The notes under the pieces are model-generated. The model did no database searches. It was not told the origin of the DNA and worked only from the letters and a program-made list of their open reading frames with translations. Positions 35,451 through 43,686 of a stretch of DNA of 64,000 bases are shown piece after piece. The position numbers were made by a program, and so were the translations under genes. Position 1 is the first letter of the stretch. Every line of letters starts with the position of its first letter. The stretch spans positions 54,095-118,094 of the forward strand of contig CAKRGX010000006.1 of NCBI GenBank assembly GCA_934338065.1, in the 5' to 3' direction. Origin of the DNA: an uncultured Eubacterium sp. GTDB taxonomy: Bacteria > Bacillota > Clostridia > Lachnospirales > Lachnospiraceae.

Positions 35451-36845
35451 TTGGACAATAAATCAATGATGGAACTGGGAGAGGAATTAAACGGGAAATT
35501 TGAAAATCTGGTAGAATATTGTATGGTGTCAGGCGCCATCAATCTGAACTTATATGATGAATATGATGTAAAACGTGGTTTGCGCGATGCCAGTGGAAAG
35601 GGTGTGCTTACAGGTTTAACTGAGATATCCGATGTAATCGGACATACGAATGTAGAAGGCCGCAAGATTCCCTGTGACGGAGAATTATATTATCAAGGAT
35701 ATAATGTTATGGATCTTGTATCAAGCTTTGAAAACCGCCGTTTTGCTTTTGAAGAAACAACCTATCTTTTGTTATTTGGCGAATTGCCTACGGAGAAACA
35801 GTTACAGGACTTTGAAGAAGTTTTAACGAGTCTGCAGGAGTTATCAGGGCAGTTTGTCCGTGATGTGATTATGAAAGCACCGAGCGCCAATATTATGAAT
35901 GCATTACAAAAAAGTGTGTTGACATTGTATTCCTATGATGAAAATCCGGATGATATATCAGTCGCTAATGTGCTGCGCCAGTCTCTCCAGTTGATCAGCA
36001 AAATTCCTATGATAGCCGTGTATGCTTATTTGTCTTACCGTCATTTTAAATTTGATGAGAATCTTTATATCCGAACACCGGATCCTAAAATGTCGATTGC
36101 AGAAAATATCCTGCAGATGCTTCGACAGAATGGAGAATTTACCAAACTGGAAGCGAGAGTATTAGATATTGCCCTTGTTCTACATGCTGAGCATGGAGGT
36201 GGTAATAACTCAACATTCACCAATCATGTTGTAACTTCTTCCGGGACGGATACCTATTCGGCAATATCGGCATCTATTGCTTCGTTGAAAGGACCACGTC
36301 ATGGTGGGGCCAATCTGAAAGTGCTGCAGATGTTTGATGACATAAAAAGTCATTGTCATGATTGGGATAACGAAGAACAGATCTGTAGTTATCTGAAAAA
36401 GATATTAAATAAAGAAGCTTTCGACCGGTCAGGGTTAATCTATGGAATGGGACATGCCGTATATACAGAGTCTGATCCCCGGGAAGTAATATTGAAAAAA
36501 TATGCAGAAAAATTAGCCATAGAGAAAGGCCAGATGGAAGAATTCAAGTTATATGAGACAGTAGAAAATGCATCTAAGAAGCTTATTATGGATGCGCACA
36601 GACGGTATAAACCGGTATGTGCCAATGTGGATTTTTATAGTGGATTTGTTTATACTATGCTAGGTATTCCAAGAGAATTATTTACACCGATTTTCGCAAT
36701 TGCCCGTATTTCCGGATGGAGTGCTCATCGTCTGGAAGAGCTTGTGAATAAAGGTAAGATTATAAGACCAGCTTATAAGTATGTAGGAACACATAATGAG
36801 TACAAGAAATTAAATGAGCGTGAAGAGGAGAAGCATGCTGAATGA
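35451..36845 (+). CDS. gltA: Citrate synthase
   Basis: 464 aa. Condenses acetyl-CoA and oxaloacetate to citrate, feeding 2-oxoglutarate for glutamate. Active-site segments: AEHGGGNNSTF (His), GPRHGGANL and the C-terminal GMGHAVYTESDPRE. Its length and the HAEHGGGNN form fit the citrate/2-methylcitrate synthase group common in Clostridia. The preferred start is TTG 35451, because AAAGGAGG lies 8 nt upstream; an in-frame ATG at 35421 would place this ribosome site inside the gene. Overlaps the following HAD gene by ATGA. Sits behind its own promoter and hairpin leader. Confidence 0.9.
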   Translation: MDNKSMMELGEELNGKFENLVEYCMVSGAINLNLYDEYDVKRGLRDASGKGVLTGLTEISDVIGHTNVEGRKIPCDGELYYQGYNVMDLVSSFENRRFAFEETTYLLLFGELPTEKQLQDFEEVLTSLQELSGQFVRDVIMKAPSANIMNALQKSVLTLYSYDENPDDISVANVLRQSLQLISKIPMIAVYAYLSYRHFKFDENLYIRTPDPKMSIAENILQMLRQNGEFTKLEARVLDIALVLHAEHGGGNNSTFTNHVVTSSGTDTYSAISASIASLKGPRHGGANLKVLQMFDDIKSHCHDWDNEEQICSYLKKILNKEAFDRSGLIYGMGHAVYTESDPREVILKKYAEKLAIEKGQMEEFKLYETVENASKKLIMDAHRRYKPVCANVDFYSGFVYTMLGIPRELFTPIFAIARISGWSAHRLEELVNKGKIIRPAYKYVGTHNEYKKLNEREEEKHAE

Positions 36846-37633
36846 AGCAATATATTTTATTTTTTGACATAGACGGAACGCTATGGGATGAAGAAACCGG
36901 AGAGATACCAAAAAGTGCCGTGCGTGCGTTGCAGCAGGCAAAGGCAATGGGACATTTGCTTTTTATCTGCACCGGACGCTGTAAAGCAATCTGGCCGGAA
37001 AGTGTTTTGAACATAGGGTTTGATGGTGTGGTAGGCGGCTGTGGTACGGATATATACTATCATGGAGAGGAACTTTTTCATGCAACACTAGATCAGAAAC
37101 TTCAGCGGCAGATTGCTGATGATCTGAACCGATGGCACATTGATGGTGTGTTGGAGGGAAAAGTAGAATCTTATTTTCGCAAAGATTACTGGATGCCGTT
37201 TGTAAAAAATATATATGAGAAAAACAGTATTTACTCTACGGATTGCAGTTTGTTCTGGGATGATAAAGAAGAACTTCAGTTTGACAAAATGGCATTATGG
37301 TTTGATAAAAGCAGTAATATGGAAGCCTTTCGAAGAAAATATGAGGACCGGTTTGACTTTATCCTTCGTGACCCGACTTTCTATGAAGTAGTGCCGAAGG
37401 GGTATTCTAAAGCAACAGGAATCGAATATATATGTAAATATCTGGGGATGGAGCGGTCACAGACTGTTGGGGTAGGGGACAGCACGAACGATCTCCCGAT
37501 GTTAGAATATACGCAGATCAGTATCGCAATGGGAAGTGGCAATCCGGATATTTTTCCGGTAGTAGATTATGTCACGGCGGCTGTTCTGGATGATGGTATT
37601 GAGAAAGCATTGCAGCATTATCATATTATTTAA
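36842..37633 (+). CDS. HAD superfamily phosphatase (Cof type)
   Basis: 263 aa. Motif I FFDIDGTLW with the nucleophile Asp, motif II ICTGR, a C2-type cap in the middle, motif III/IV GYSKATGIEYI and GVGDSTNDLPML. Such Cof-type enzymes dephosphorylate sugar phosphates, nucleotides or flavin mononucleotide; the substrate is not predictable. Start ATG 36842 overlaps the citrate synthase stop (ATGA), implying coupled translation. A link to citrate metabolism is not known. Confidence 0.9.
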   Translation: MKQYILFFDIDGTLWDEETGEIPKSAVRALQQAKAMGHLLFICTGRCKAIWPESVLNIGFDGVVGGCGTDIYYHGEELFHATLDQKLQRQIADDLNRWHIDGVLEGKVESYFRKDYWMPFVKNIYEKNSIYSTDCSLFWDDKEELQFDKMALWFDKSSNMEAFRRKYEDRFDFILRDPTFYEVVPKGYSKATGIEYICKYLGMERSQTVGVGDSTNDLPMLEYTQISIAMGSGNPDIFPVVDYVTAAVLDDGIEKALQHYHII

Positions 37634-37688
37634 TGTAGGGGAAAAAATGTCTTTGACATTATGATAGAGTAAAGAAAAGGAGGATGGC

Positions 37689-39149
37689 ATGAAGTTAGAA
37701 AAATTATTGCAAAAAATGGACTATACTCTTATTCAGGGAAGTCTGGAGACAGAAGTGACCGACCTGACTTATGATTCCCGGAAGATAACACCCGGAATGC
37801 TTTTTGTGGCAATCGCCGGGACTGTGGTTGATGGACATAAGTTTATTCCTGATGTTGTTAAAAAAGGTGCATCCGTCCTTGTGGTAGAGAAGAATATTGA
37901 GAATATGGAACCGGATATAACCGTGATTAAAGTGGAAAACGGCCGTGCCGCACTGAGTTATCTTTCCCAGGCATATTTTGACTATCCGGCTCAAAAGATG
38001 ATATCGATCGGTATCACAGGTACGAAGGGAAAATCAACAACAGCCTATATGATTCGTGATATTATTCAGAAGTCAGGAAAAACATGTGGGATCGTGGGAA
38101 CGATCGGAGTAGCAATTGGAGATAACGTGACACCAACGGAACATACAACACCGGAGTCTTATGATCTTCAGAAATATTTTCATGATATGGTAGAGGCAGG
38201 ATGTGAATATCTCGTGATGGAAGTAAGTTCACAGGGAATTAAGATGGATCGTGTTGCGGGTATGCACTTTAACTATGGTGTATTTACCAATATCACACCG
38301 GATCATATCGGACCAAACGAGCATGCGGATTTTGAAGAGTATTTATGGTGCAAGAGCCGGTTATTTACCATGTGTGACACCGGAATCGTGAACAAAGAAG
38401 ATCCTCATTGGAAAGATATTGTAAAAGATGCGACATGTGACGTGAAAACGTATGGTGAATCTGACGCCGATATGACAGCTATCGACATTCAACATGTCAA
38501 TGATGCCGGTAATCTTTCTATGAAATTCCATGCAAATGGTATTTTGGAAGGAGATGTCGTAGTCGGGCTTCCGGGACGATTCAACATTTATAATGGCATG
38601 TGTGCTGCCTGTGTGGGTGCTTTGCTGCAAATGCCAAGAGAGATTATACTCCATGCACTGGAACATGTGGAAGTGCGGGGGCGTGTGGAAAATGTGCCGA
38701 CGGGACGTGGCTTTTCCGTTCTAATCGACTTTGCACATAATGGCGTCAGTACAGAAAGCGTACTTAAGACACTGCGAGGCTACCAGCCATCACGTATCAT
38801 TGCGATATTTGGCTGTGGAGGAAACCGAAGTAAACTGCGTCGGTACGAGATGGGAGAGGCTGTCGGCAATCTGGCGGAACTTGCGATTGTCACAAGTGAT
38901 AATCCCCGTACGGAAGATGTTATGGATATAATAGAGGATATCAAAGTAGGGTTAGCAAAGACAAAAGGGGAGTATGTTGTTATTCCGGACCGTCAGGCGG
39001 CAGTTAATTATGCGGTAGATCATGCAGAGGATGGGGATATGATCATTCTGCTTGGTAAAGGGCATGAAGAATATCAGGAGATCAACGGTGTGAAATATCA
39101 TTACAGTGAGAGGGAAGCGGTAGCCAATGCGTTGGCACGATTGTCGTAA
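37689..39149 (+). CDS. murE: UDP-MurNAc-tripeptide synthetase (meso-diaminopimelate adding)
   Basis: 486 aa. Adds the third residue to the peptidoglycan stem peptide in the cytoplasm using ATP. P-loop GITGTKGKSTTAYMI, the TTPESYDLQKYF and EVSSQGIKMDRV segments, and FGCGGNRSKLRR fit the Mur ligase family. The residue-selecting loop reads SDNPRTEDVMDII; DNPR is the signature for meso-diaminopimelate rather than lysine. Start ATG 37689 follows AAAAGGAGG. Not within a dcw cluster: murE genes outside that cluster are common in Clostridia, and the genome may hold a second copy. Confidence 0.92.
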   Translation: MKLEKLLQKMDYTLIQGSLETEVTDLTYDSRKITPGMLFVAIAGTVVDGHKFIPDVVKKGASVLVVEKNIENMEPDITVIKVENGRAALSYLSQAYFDYPAQKMISIGITGTKGKSTTAYMIRDIIQKSGKTCGIVGTIGVAIGDNVTPTEHTTPESYDLQKYFHDMVEAGCEYLVMEVSSQGIKMDRVAGMHFNYGVFTNITPDHIGPNEHADFEEYLWCKSRLFTMCDTGIVNKEDPHWKDIVKDATCDVKTYGESDADMTAIDIQHVNDAGNLSMKFHANGILEGDVVVGLPGRFNIYNGMCAACVGALLQMPREIILHALEHVEVRGRVENVPTGRGFSVLIDFAHNGVSTESVLKTLRGYQPSRIIAIFGCGGNRSKLRRYEMGEAVGNLAELAIVTSDNPRTEDVMDIIEDIKVGLAKTKGEYVVIPDRQAAVNYAVDHAEDGDMIILLGKGHEEYQEINGVKYHYSEREAVANALARLS

Positions 39150-39168
39150 AAACCTGATCTCACGGCTC

Positions 39169-39197
39169 TTGATTAACAGCGCATCTTCTGCTATACT
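39169..39197 (+). promoter_or_regulatory. Promoter for the gene at 39230
   Basis: TTGATT (39169-39174), 17-nt spacer, TATACT (39192-39197). Confidence 0.7.
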
Positions 39198-39229
39198 GAA
39201 ATAAATAAGGATGACAAGGAGTGATATGC

Positions 39230-39922
39230 ATGAATAATATGTATGGAATCGGTTACAATAGTTCATTTATGAGTACTTTTTTTGGTACCGGCAACAGCAA
39301 TTCGTCCGGCAGCTCATCGCTTATCTCTTCACTGGGTGATCTCAAGATGATTCAGAACGGCACATATAAAAAGGCACTCAAGTCATATTATGAAGCTCAG
39401 AAGTCCGGTGATTCAACCGGGACAAAATTTGACAGCATAAAAGGAACGGGAACGGCAGAAGAAAAGATGAGTCTGTCAAATGTGAAAAGCTCTGCCCAGA
39501 AGTTATATGAGACATCCAATACTCTTAAAAAAGCCGATTATTCTGCAAATGCCAAGCCGGAAGGGTTGTTGAATCAGGCAAAAGATTTTGTGAATAGCTA
39601 TAACAGTACCTTAAAGGCAGCCAAAAATGTCGACTCATACAGCATACTACAGACAGCTATATGGGGAACCGAACAGATGAATCTTAGCGAAGGTATGTTA
39701 AATAAAGTGGGGATTACGATCGGGGTTGATAATTCCCTTTCGCTGGATGAAGACACTTTTAAGAAAGCAAATATGAGTGATCTGAAAGTTCTCTTTTCAG
39801 GAAATGGTTCGCTGGCAGACCGGGTTTCGCAGAAGGCATCTACTTTGTACAATCAGAGTGCGAATCAATTGGCTTTGAATCAGGGGCAGATGACCTATAC
39901 CATGTATGGTACTCTAGTATAA
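39230..39922 (+). CDS. Unknown protein with FliD-like C-terminal pattern
   Basis: 230 aa, no signal peptide or membrane segment. The N-terminus is rich in Gly, Ser and Asn (NNMYGIGYNSSFMSTFFG; GNSNSSGSSS), followed by predicted coiled helices. The segment VGITIGVDNSLSLDEDTFKK and then LKVLFSGNGSLADRVSQKAS reads like the C-terminal region of flagellar cap proteins (FliD), but the rest does not. No flagellar genes are in the window. It could be exported through the flagellar system or be an unrelated surface protein. Start ATG 39230 has AAGGAG at 8-nt spacing. Single gene with own promoter; a hairpin follows. Confidence 0.7.
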   Translation: MNNMYGIGYNSSFMSTFFGTGNSNSSGSSSLISSLGDLKMIQNGTYKKALKSYYEAQKSGDSTGTKFDSIKGTGTAEEKMSLSNVKSSAQKLYETSNTLKKADYSANAKPEGLLNQAKDFVNSYNSTLKAAKNVDSYSILQTAIWGTEQMNLSEGMLNKVGITIGVDNSLSLDEDTFKKANMSDLKVLFSGNGSLADRVSQKASTLYNQSANQLALNQGQMTYTMYGTLV

Positions 39923-39955
39923 AGGATCAGGGAATTAATGTTATTATGTAGGAAG

Positions 39956-39983
39956 CGGCACAGACAGAATCCTGTTTGTGCCG
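39956..39983 (+). terminator. Hairpin after the gene at 39230
   Basis: CGGCACAGACAG (39956-39967) pairs with CTGTTTGTGCCG (39972-39983) with one G-U and an AATC loop. No T-run follows, so termination is uncertain. Confidence 0.5.
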
Positions 39984-40031
39984 TTCGGTGTGTATTGATC
40001 GTGCAAAGAGTTTACAGAATGGAGGAGAAGT

Positions 40032-40781
40032 GTGTATCGTTTTTTTGTACCGGAAGAGAATCTTCGGGAGAGACAGATCATCATTACAGGAGATGATGTG
40101 AATCATATAAAAAATGTCCTTCGTATGAATGTTGGTGAACAGGTTGCCATCTCCTGCGGAAAAGGAGTGGATTATCTTTGCCGGATTGCCTATCTGGCGG
40201 AGCAGGAGATTGGAGTGGATATAGAACAAGAACGGCCGGCAGTGACAGAACTCCCGGTTGAAATTACGTTATTTCAGGCACTCCCGAAAAAAGATAAAAT
40301 GGAATATGTCATTCAGAAAGCAATCGAACTGGGAGCTTCCCGGATTGTGCCCGTCAAGGCAAAGCGGTGTGTTGTCAAGCTGGATGATAAGAAAGAACAG
40401 AAAAAAGTTACCCGCTGGCAGGCCATTGCTGAGGCAGCAGCTAAACAAAGCGGAAGGGGAATCATTCCGGAGATTCATCCGGTTATGGCATTTGAACAGG
40501 CCTTGTCCCTGGCGGAAGAAATGGAGACAATATTGATACCATATGAGCTGGCAGACAATATGGCAGAGTCAGTGAAGATCATGAAAATGGCAGCGGAAGG
40601 AAAAAGCATTGCTATATTCATTGGACCGGAAGGCGGTTTTGAACGTAGCGAAGTGGAACTTGCCATTGCACACAATGCTGTGCCAATATCACTGGGAAAG
40701 CGGATTTTGCGTACAGAAACAGCAGGACTTGCTGCACTATCCGTTTTAATGTTTATGATAGAAGGAAAGGAAACAAGATAG
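40032..40781 (+). CDS. rsmE: 16S rRNA (uracil1498-N3)-methyltransferase
   Basis: 249 aa. Methylates U1498 of 16S rRNA in the 30S subunit. The N-terminal PUA-like domain (MYRFFVPEENL, GDDVNHIKNVLRMNVGE) is followed by a SPOUT methyltransferase domain with the knot motifs KMEYVIQKAIELGASRIVPV, IFIGPEGGFERSEVE and SLGKRILRTETA. Start is GTG 40032, with GGAGGAG upstream. Precedes iscS by one base and thiI, forming a probable translation-related operon. Confidence 0.95.
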   Translation: MYRFFVPEENLRERQIIITGDDVNHIKNVLRMNVGEQVAISCGKGVDYLCRIAYLAEQEIGVDIEQERPAVTELPVEITLFQALPKKDKMEYVIQKAIELGASRIVPVKAKRCVVKLDDKKEQKKVTRWQAIAEAAAKQSGRGIIPEIHPVMAFEQALSLAEEMETILIPYELADNMAESVKIMKMAAEGKSIAIFIGPEGGFERSEVELAIAHNAVPISLGKRILRTETAGLAALSVLMFMIEGKETR

Positions 40782-40782
40782 A

Positions 40783-41946
40783 ATGGAATGTTATCTCGAT
40801 AATGCAGCAACGACAAGAGCTTTTCCTGAAGTGTGTGAGCTGGTGACAAAAGTCATGTATGAAGACTATGGAAATCCGTCCTCTCTTCACCGGAAAGGGA
40901 TGGAAGGAGAACAGTATGTGCGCCATGCATCTGAGCAGATTGCCCGGACATTAAAATGCAAGCCAAACAATCTGATATTTACTTCAGGAGGAACCGAGAG
41001 TAATAATATGGCGCTTATCGGGACGGCTCTTGCGAACAAACGGAGTGGAAAACACATTATTACAACATGTTTCGAACATTCGTCGGTTCATGAACCATTG
41101 ATCTATCTGGAACAGCATGGTTTTGAAGTGACCTATCTTCCTGTGGACGCGAGTGGACATGTGTTACCAGAACAGCTTCGTGAAGCACTTCGTGAAGATA
41201 CGATTCTGGTATCTGTTATGATGGTTAATAATGAAGTGGGGGCTATTCTTGATGTGGCAGAGATTGCACGGATTGTCAAAGAATACCGTAAGGCCATATG
41301 GGTGCATGTTGATGCCATTCAGGCATATGGTAAGCTGTCTGTCATCCCGAAAAAGCTGGGCATCGATCTGATGAGTGTAAGTGGACATAAGATTCATGGC
41401 CCTAAGGGAACAGGATTTCTCTATGTAGGAGATAAGGTAAAGATACATCCGTATATTCATGGCGGTGGTCAGCAGCGAGGCATGCGCTCAGGAACGGAAA
41501 ATGTACCGGGAATAGCAGGACTTGGGCTTGCCGCGGAGAAGATGTATGTGGAACTACCGGCACATCGTGCGCATCTGTATGAGTTAAAGAAGTATTTTCT
41601 TGATCGCATTACAGAAGTTCCCGGAGCGTCAGTGAATGCCTGTCTCCCACCGGAGATAGAAGAGACAGCACCGCATATTGTGAGTGTCAGCTTTGCCGGA
41701 GTAAGGAGTGAGGTGCTTTTGCACGCCTTAGAAGATAAGGGTGTTTATGTTTCTTCTGGGTCCGCCTGCTCATCGAATCATCCGGGCATCAGTGGAACAT
41801 TAAAGGCAATTGGAGTGAAACAGGAGCTGCTGGATAGCACATTACGTTTCAGCTTTTCGGTAGAAAATAAAAAAGAGGAACTGGCCTATGCAATAGAACA
41901 GTTAAAGGAACTGGTTCCTGTATTGGCAAGATATACGAGAAAATAA
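40783..41946 (+). CDS. iscS: Cysteine desulfurase
   Basis: 387 aa, PLP enzyme that takes sulfur from cysteine as a persulfide. Features: LDNAATTRAFPEV, the NPSS-HRKG segment, TSGGTESNNMALIG, PLP lysine in SGHKIHGPKGTGF, and active Cys in SSGSACSSNHPG. Followed by thiI, which uses the persulfide to make 4-thiouridine in tRNA; this pairing suggests a dedicated NifZ/IscS-type desulfurase for ThiI. No iscU follows. Start ATG 40783, just after the rsmE stop, with AAAGGAAAC as ribosome site. Confidence 0.94.
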   Translation: MECYLDNAATTRAFPEVCELVTKVMYEDYGNPSSLHRKGMEGEQYVRHASEQIARTLKCKPNNLIFTSGGTESNNMALIGTALANKRSGKHIITTCFEHSSVHEPLIYLEQHGFEVTYLPVDASGHVLPEQLREALREDTILVSVMMVNNEVGAILDVAEIARIVKEYRKAIWVHVDAIQAYGKLSVIPKKLGIDLMSVSGHKIHGPKGTGFLYVGDKVKIHPYIHGGGQQRGMRSGTENVPGIAGLGLAAEKMYVELPAHRAHLYELKKYFLDRITEVPGASVNACLPPEIEETAPHIVSVSFAGVRSEVLLHALEDKGVYVSSGSACSSNHPGISGTLKAIGVKQELLDSTLRFSFSVENKKEELAYAIEQLKELVPVLARYTRK

Positions 41947-41983
41947 TAAGGCAGCGCAAAGCGTCTGCGGAATGGAGATTGAT

Positions 41984-43171
41984 ATGGTACAGGCTTTTTT
42001 GGTAAAATATGCAGAGATAGGGATAAAAGGAAAAAACCGTTATGTATTTGAGGATGCACTGGTACGCCGGATCAAAGAACGGCTGGAACGCTGTCAGGGC
42101 GAGTTTCAGGTACAGAAAGAACAGGGAAGAATTTACATTGAGGCAAAATCAGAGTTTGATCAGGATGAAGTTATAGAGGGGTTGACCCATGTATTTGGCA
42201 TTGCTCATATATGCCCGGTTGTACTTGTGGAAGACAAAACATTTCCCCATGTTTGTGAAAAGCTGTTAGAACACATGAAGGAAGAACTGGGAGACAAGCC
42301 ATTTACCTTCAAAGTATTTGCCAAAAGAAGTGATAAAAAATACGAGATGCAGAGTCCGGAGATTTGTATACAGGCAGGAGAGTATATCATAGAACACATG
42401 GACAATGCAACGGTAGATGTTCATCATCCACAGGTAAAAGTGTATGTGGAGATCCGACAGCGTGCCTATGTATATGTGACAAGTATCAAGGGACCGGGTG
42501 GTATGCCGGTCGGAACCAGCGACCGTTCCATGCTTCTGCTGTCAGGAGGAATTGATAGTCCGGTAGCAGGGTATATGATGGCAAAGCGAGGTGTCCGCAT
42601 TGAAGCCGTTTACTTTCATGCACCGCCATACACCAGCGATCGTGCCAAACAAAAAGTAGTTGATCTGGCACGGCTCGTTTCTGAGTATGCAGGAGATATT
42701 AAACTGCATATTGTAAACTTTACTGACATACAGTTATATATTTACGATCAGTGTCCGCACGATGAGTTGACGATTATTATGCGCCGATATATGATGCGCA
42801 TTGCACAGTCAATTGCGAAGGAGAGACATTGTCTCTCTCTGATCACAGGAGAAAGTGTAGGACAGGTTGCCAGTCAGACCATGCAAAGTCTGGCGGCGAC
42901 GGATGCTGTCTGTGAAATGCCGGTATTCCGTCCGGTTATAGCATTTGATAAAAATGAGATCATTGAGATCGCAGAACGGATCCATACATTTGAAACATCG
43001 ATTCAGCCGTTTGAAGACTGTTGTACAATCTTTGTAGCGAAGCATCCGGTAACGAAACCGGATATCCGGAAAATGGAGCAGTCAGAGAAAAAACTGGCAG
43101 AAAAAATTGATGAAATGGTGAAAAGGGCAATCGAAGAGAGAGAAGTCATAGAGGTAAAGAGTGGTTCCTAA
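41984..43171 (+). CDS. thiI: tRNA 4-thiouridine synthase
   Basis: 395 aa. Adenylates and thiolates U8 of tRNA. N-terminal ferredoxin-like and THUMP domains (LVKYAEIGIKGKNR, PFTFKVFAKRSDKKYEMQS), then a PP-loop domain with SGGIDSPVAGYMMAKRG. No C-terminal rhodanese domain, as in the short form of Bacillus, so sulfur must be handed directly from the cysteine desulfurase encoded just before. Start ATG 41984 has GGAG at 6-nt spacing; the ATG at 41972 is inside the ribosome site. Confidence 0.95.
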   Translation: MVQAFLVKYAEIGIKGKNRYVFEDALVRRIKERLERCQGEFQVQKEQGRIYIEAKSEFDQDEVIEGLTHVFGIAHICPVVLVEDKTFPHVCEKLLEHMKEELGDKPFTFKVFAKRSDKKYEMQSPEICIQAGEYIIEHMDNATVDVHHPQVKVYVEIRQRAYVYVTSIKGPGGMPVGTSDRSMLLLSGGIDSPVAGYMMAKRGVRIEAVYFHAPPYTSDRAKQKVVDLARLVSEYAGDIKLHIVNFTDIQLYIYDQCPHDELTIIMRRYMMRIAQSIAKERHCLSLITGESVGQVASQTMQSLAATDAVCEMPVFRPVIAFDKNEIIEIAERIHTFETSIQPFEDCCTIFVAKHPVTKPDIRKMEQSEKKLAEKIDEMVKRAIEEREVIEVKSGS

Positions 43172-43221
43172 TGGGGTGCCACTCTCTGCAAATGAACTAT
43201 CCAATAAGATAAAAAAAGCAT

Positions 43222-43249
43222 AAAAAAAGCGGCGGCTGATCCTGCCGCC
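43222..43249 (-). terminator. Terminator for the HPr-like gene
   Basis: On the minus strand GGCGGC and GCCGCC (plus 43244-43249 and 43231-43236) form a stem with a 7-nt loop followed by a T-run (plus-strand A-run 43222-43228). Confidence 0.85.
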
Positions 43250-43287
43250 CCGTAAAGTAACAAACCCAATCATCAACTGTGTAAGAT

Positions 43288-43521
43288 TTAGCCTACAATG
43301 AAATCAGATAATTTATCCAGAATCTTCTCGTAATCGTTTTCATCATGGATGTTCAGATCAATTGGCTTGGATAAGTCAAGACTAAAAATACCCATAATGG
43401 ATTTGGCATCAATTACATATCTGCCGGATACTAAATCAAACTCAGAATCATACTTAGTTACTTCGTTGACAAATGCTTTTACTTTGTCGATTGAATTCAA
43501 AGAAATCTTTACTGTTTTCAT
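43288..43521 (-). CDS. HPr-like protein lacking the phospho-acceptor histidine
   Basis: 77 aa with the size and overall pattern of the PTS phosphocarrier HPr. VTKYDSEFDL and AKSIMGIFSLDL align with the second helix and the Ser46 region (KSIMGVMSL) of Bacillus HPr. The His15 motif (IHARPA) is replaced by SIDKVKAF, so it cannot carry phosphate from enzyme I in the usual way. It might act as a regulator through the retained Ser46 region, like the Crh branch, which also lacks His15. Start ATG 43521 follows AAAGGAGG. Single gene with a good promoter and terminator, convergent with thiI. Confidence 0.8.
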   Translation of the reverse strand: MKTVKISLNSIDKVKAFVNEVTKYDSEFDLVSGRYVIDAKSIMGIFSLDLSKPIDLNIHDENDYEKILDKLSDFIVG

Positions 43522-43570
43522 AATGCAATACCTCCTTTTTGATTGAAAGATATTTCTATCTTCAAGTATT

Positions 43571-43599
43571 ATACTATTATGAAGCGGAGATTATGTCAA
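43571..43599 (-). promoter_or_regulatory. Promoter for the HPr-like gene
   Basis: Minus strand TTGACA (43594-43599), 17-nt spacer, TAGTAT (43571-43576); an overlapping TATAAT (43568-43573) has a 20-nt spacer. Confidence 0.65.
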
Positions 43600-43686
43600 T
43601 ATCCAAATTGAACGAGGCCGGGAAAAAATTAATTTGTTTTTTGTGCAAAATGCTAAGGAGCAAAGAGAAAGGTTGGAAGATAGACG

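Noticed and set aside
43159..43185. Possible terminator hairpin at the end of thiI (AGAGTGG/CCACTCT)
   Set aside because: Long loop and no T-run; the convergent HPr-like terminator next to it is the convincing structure.
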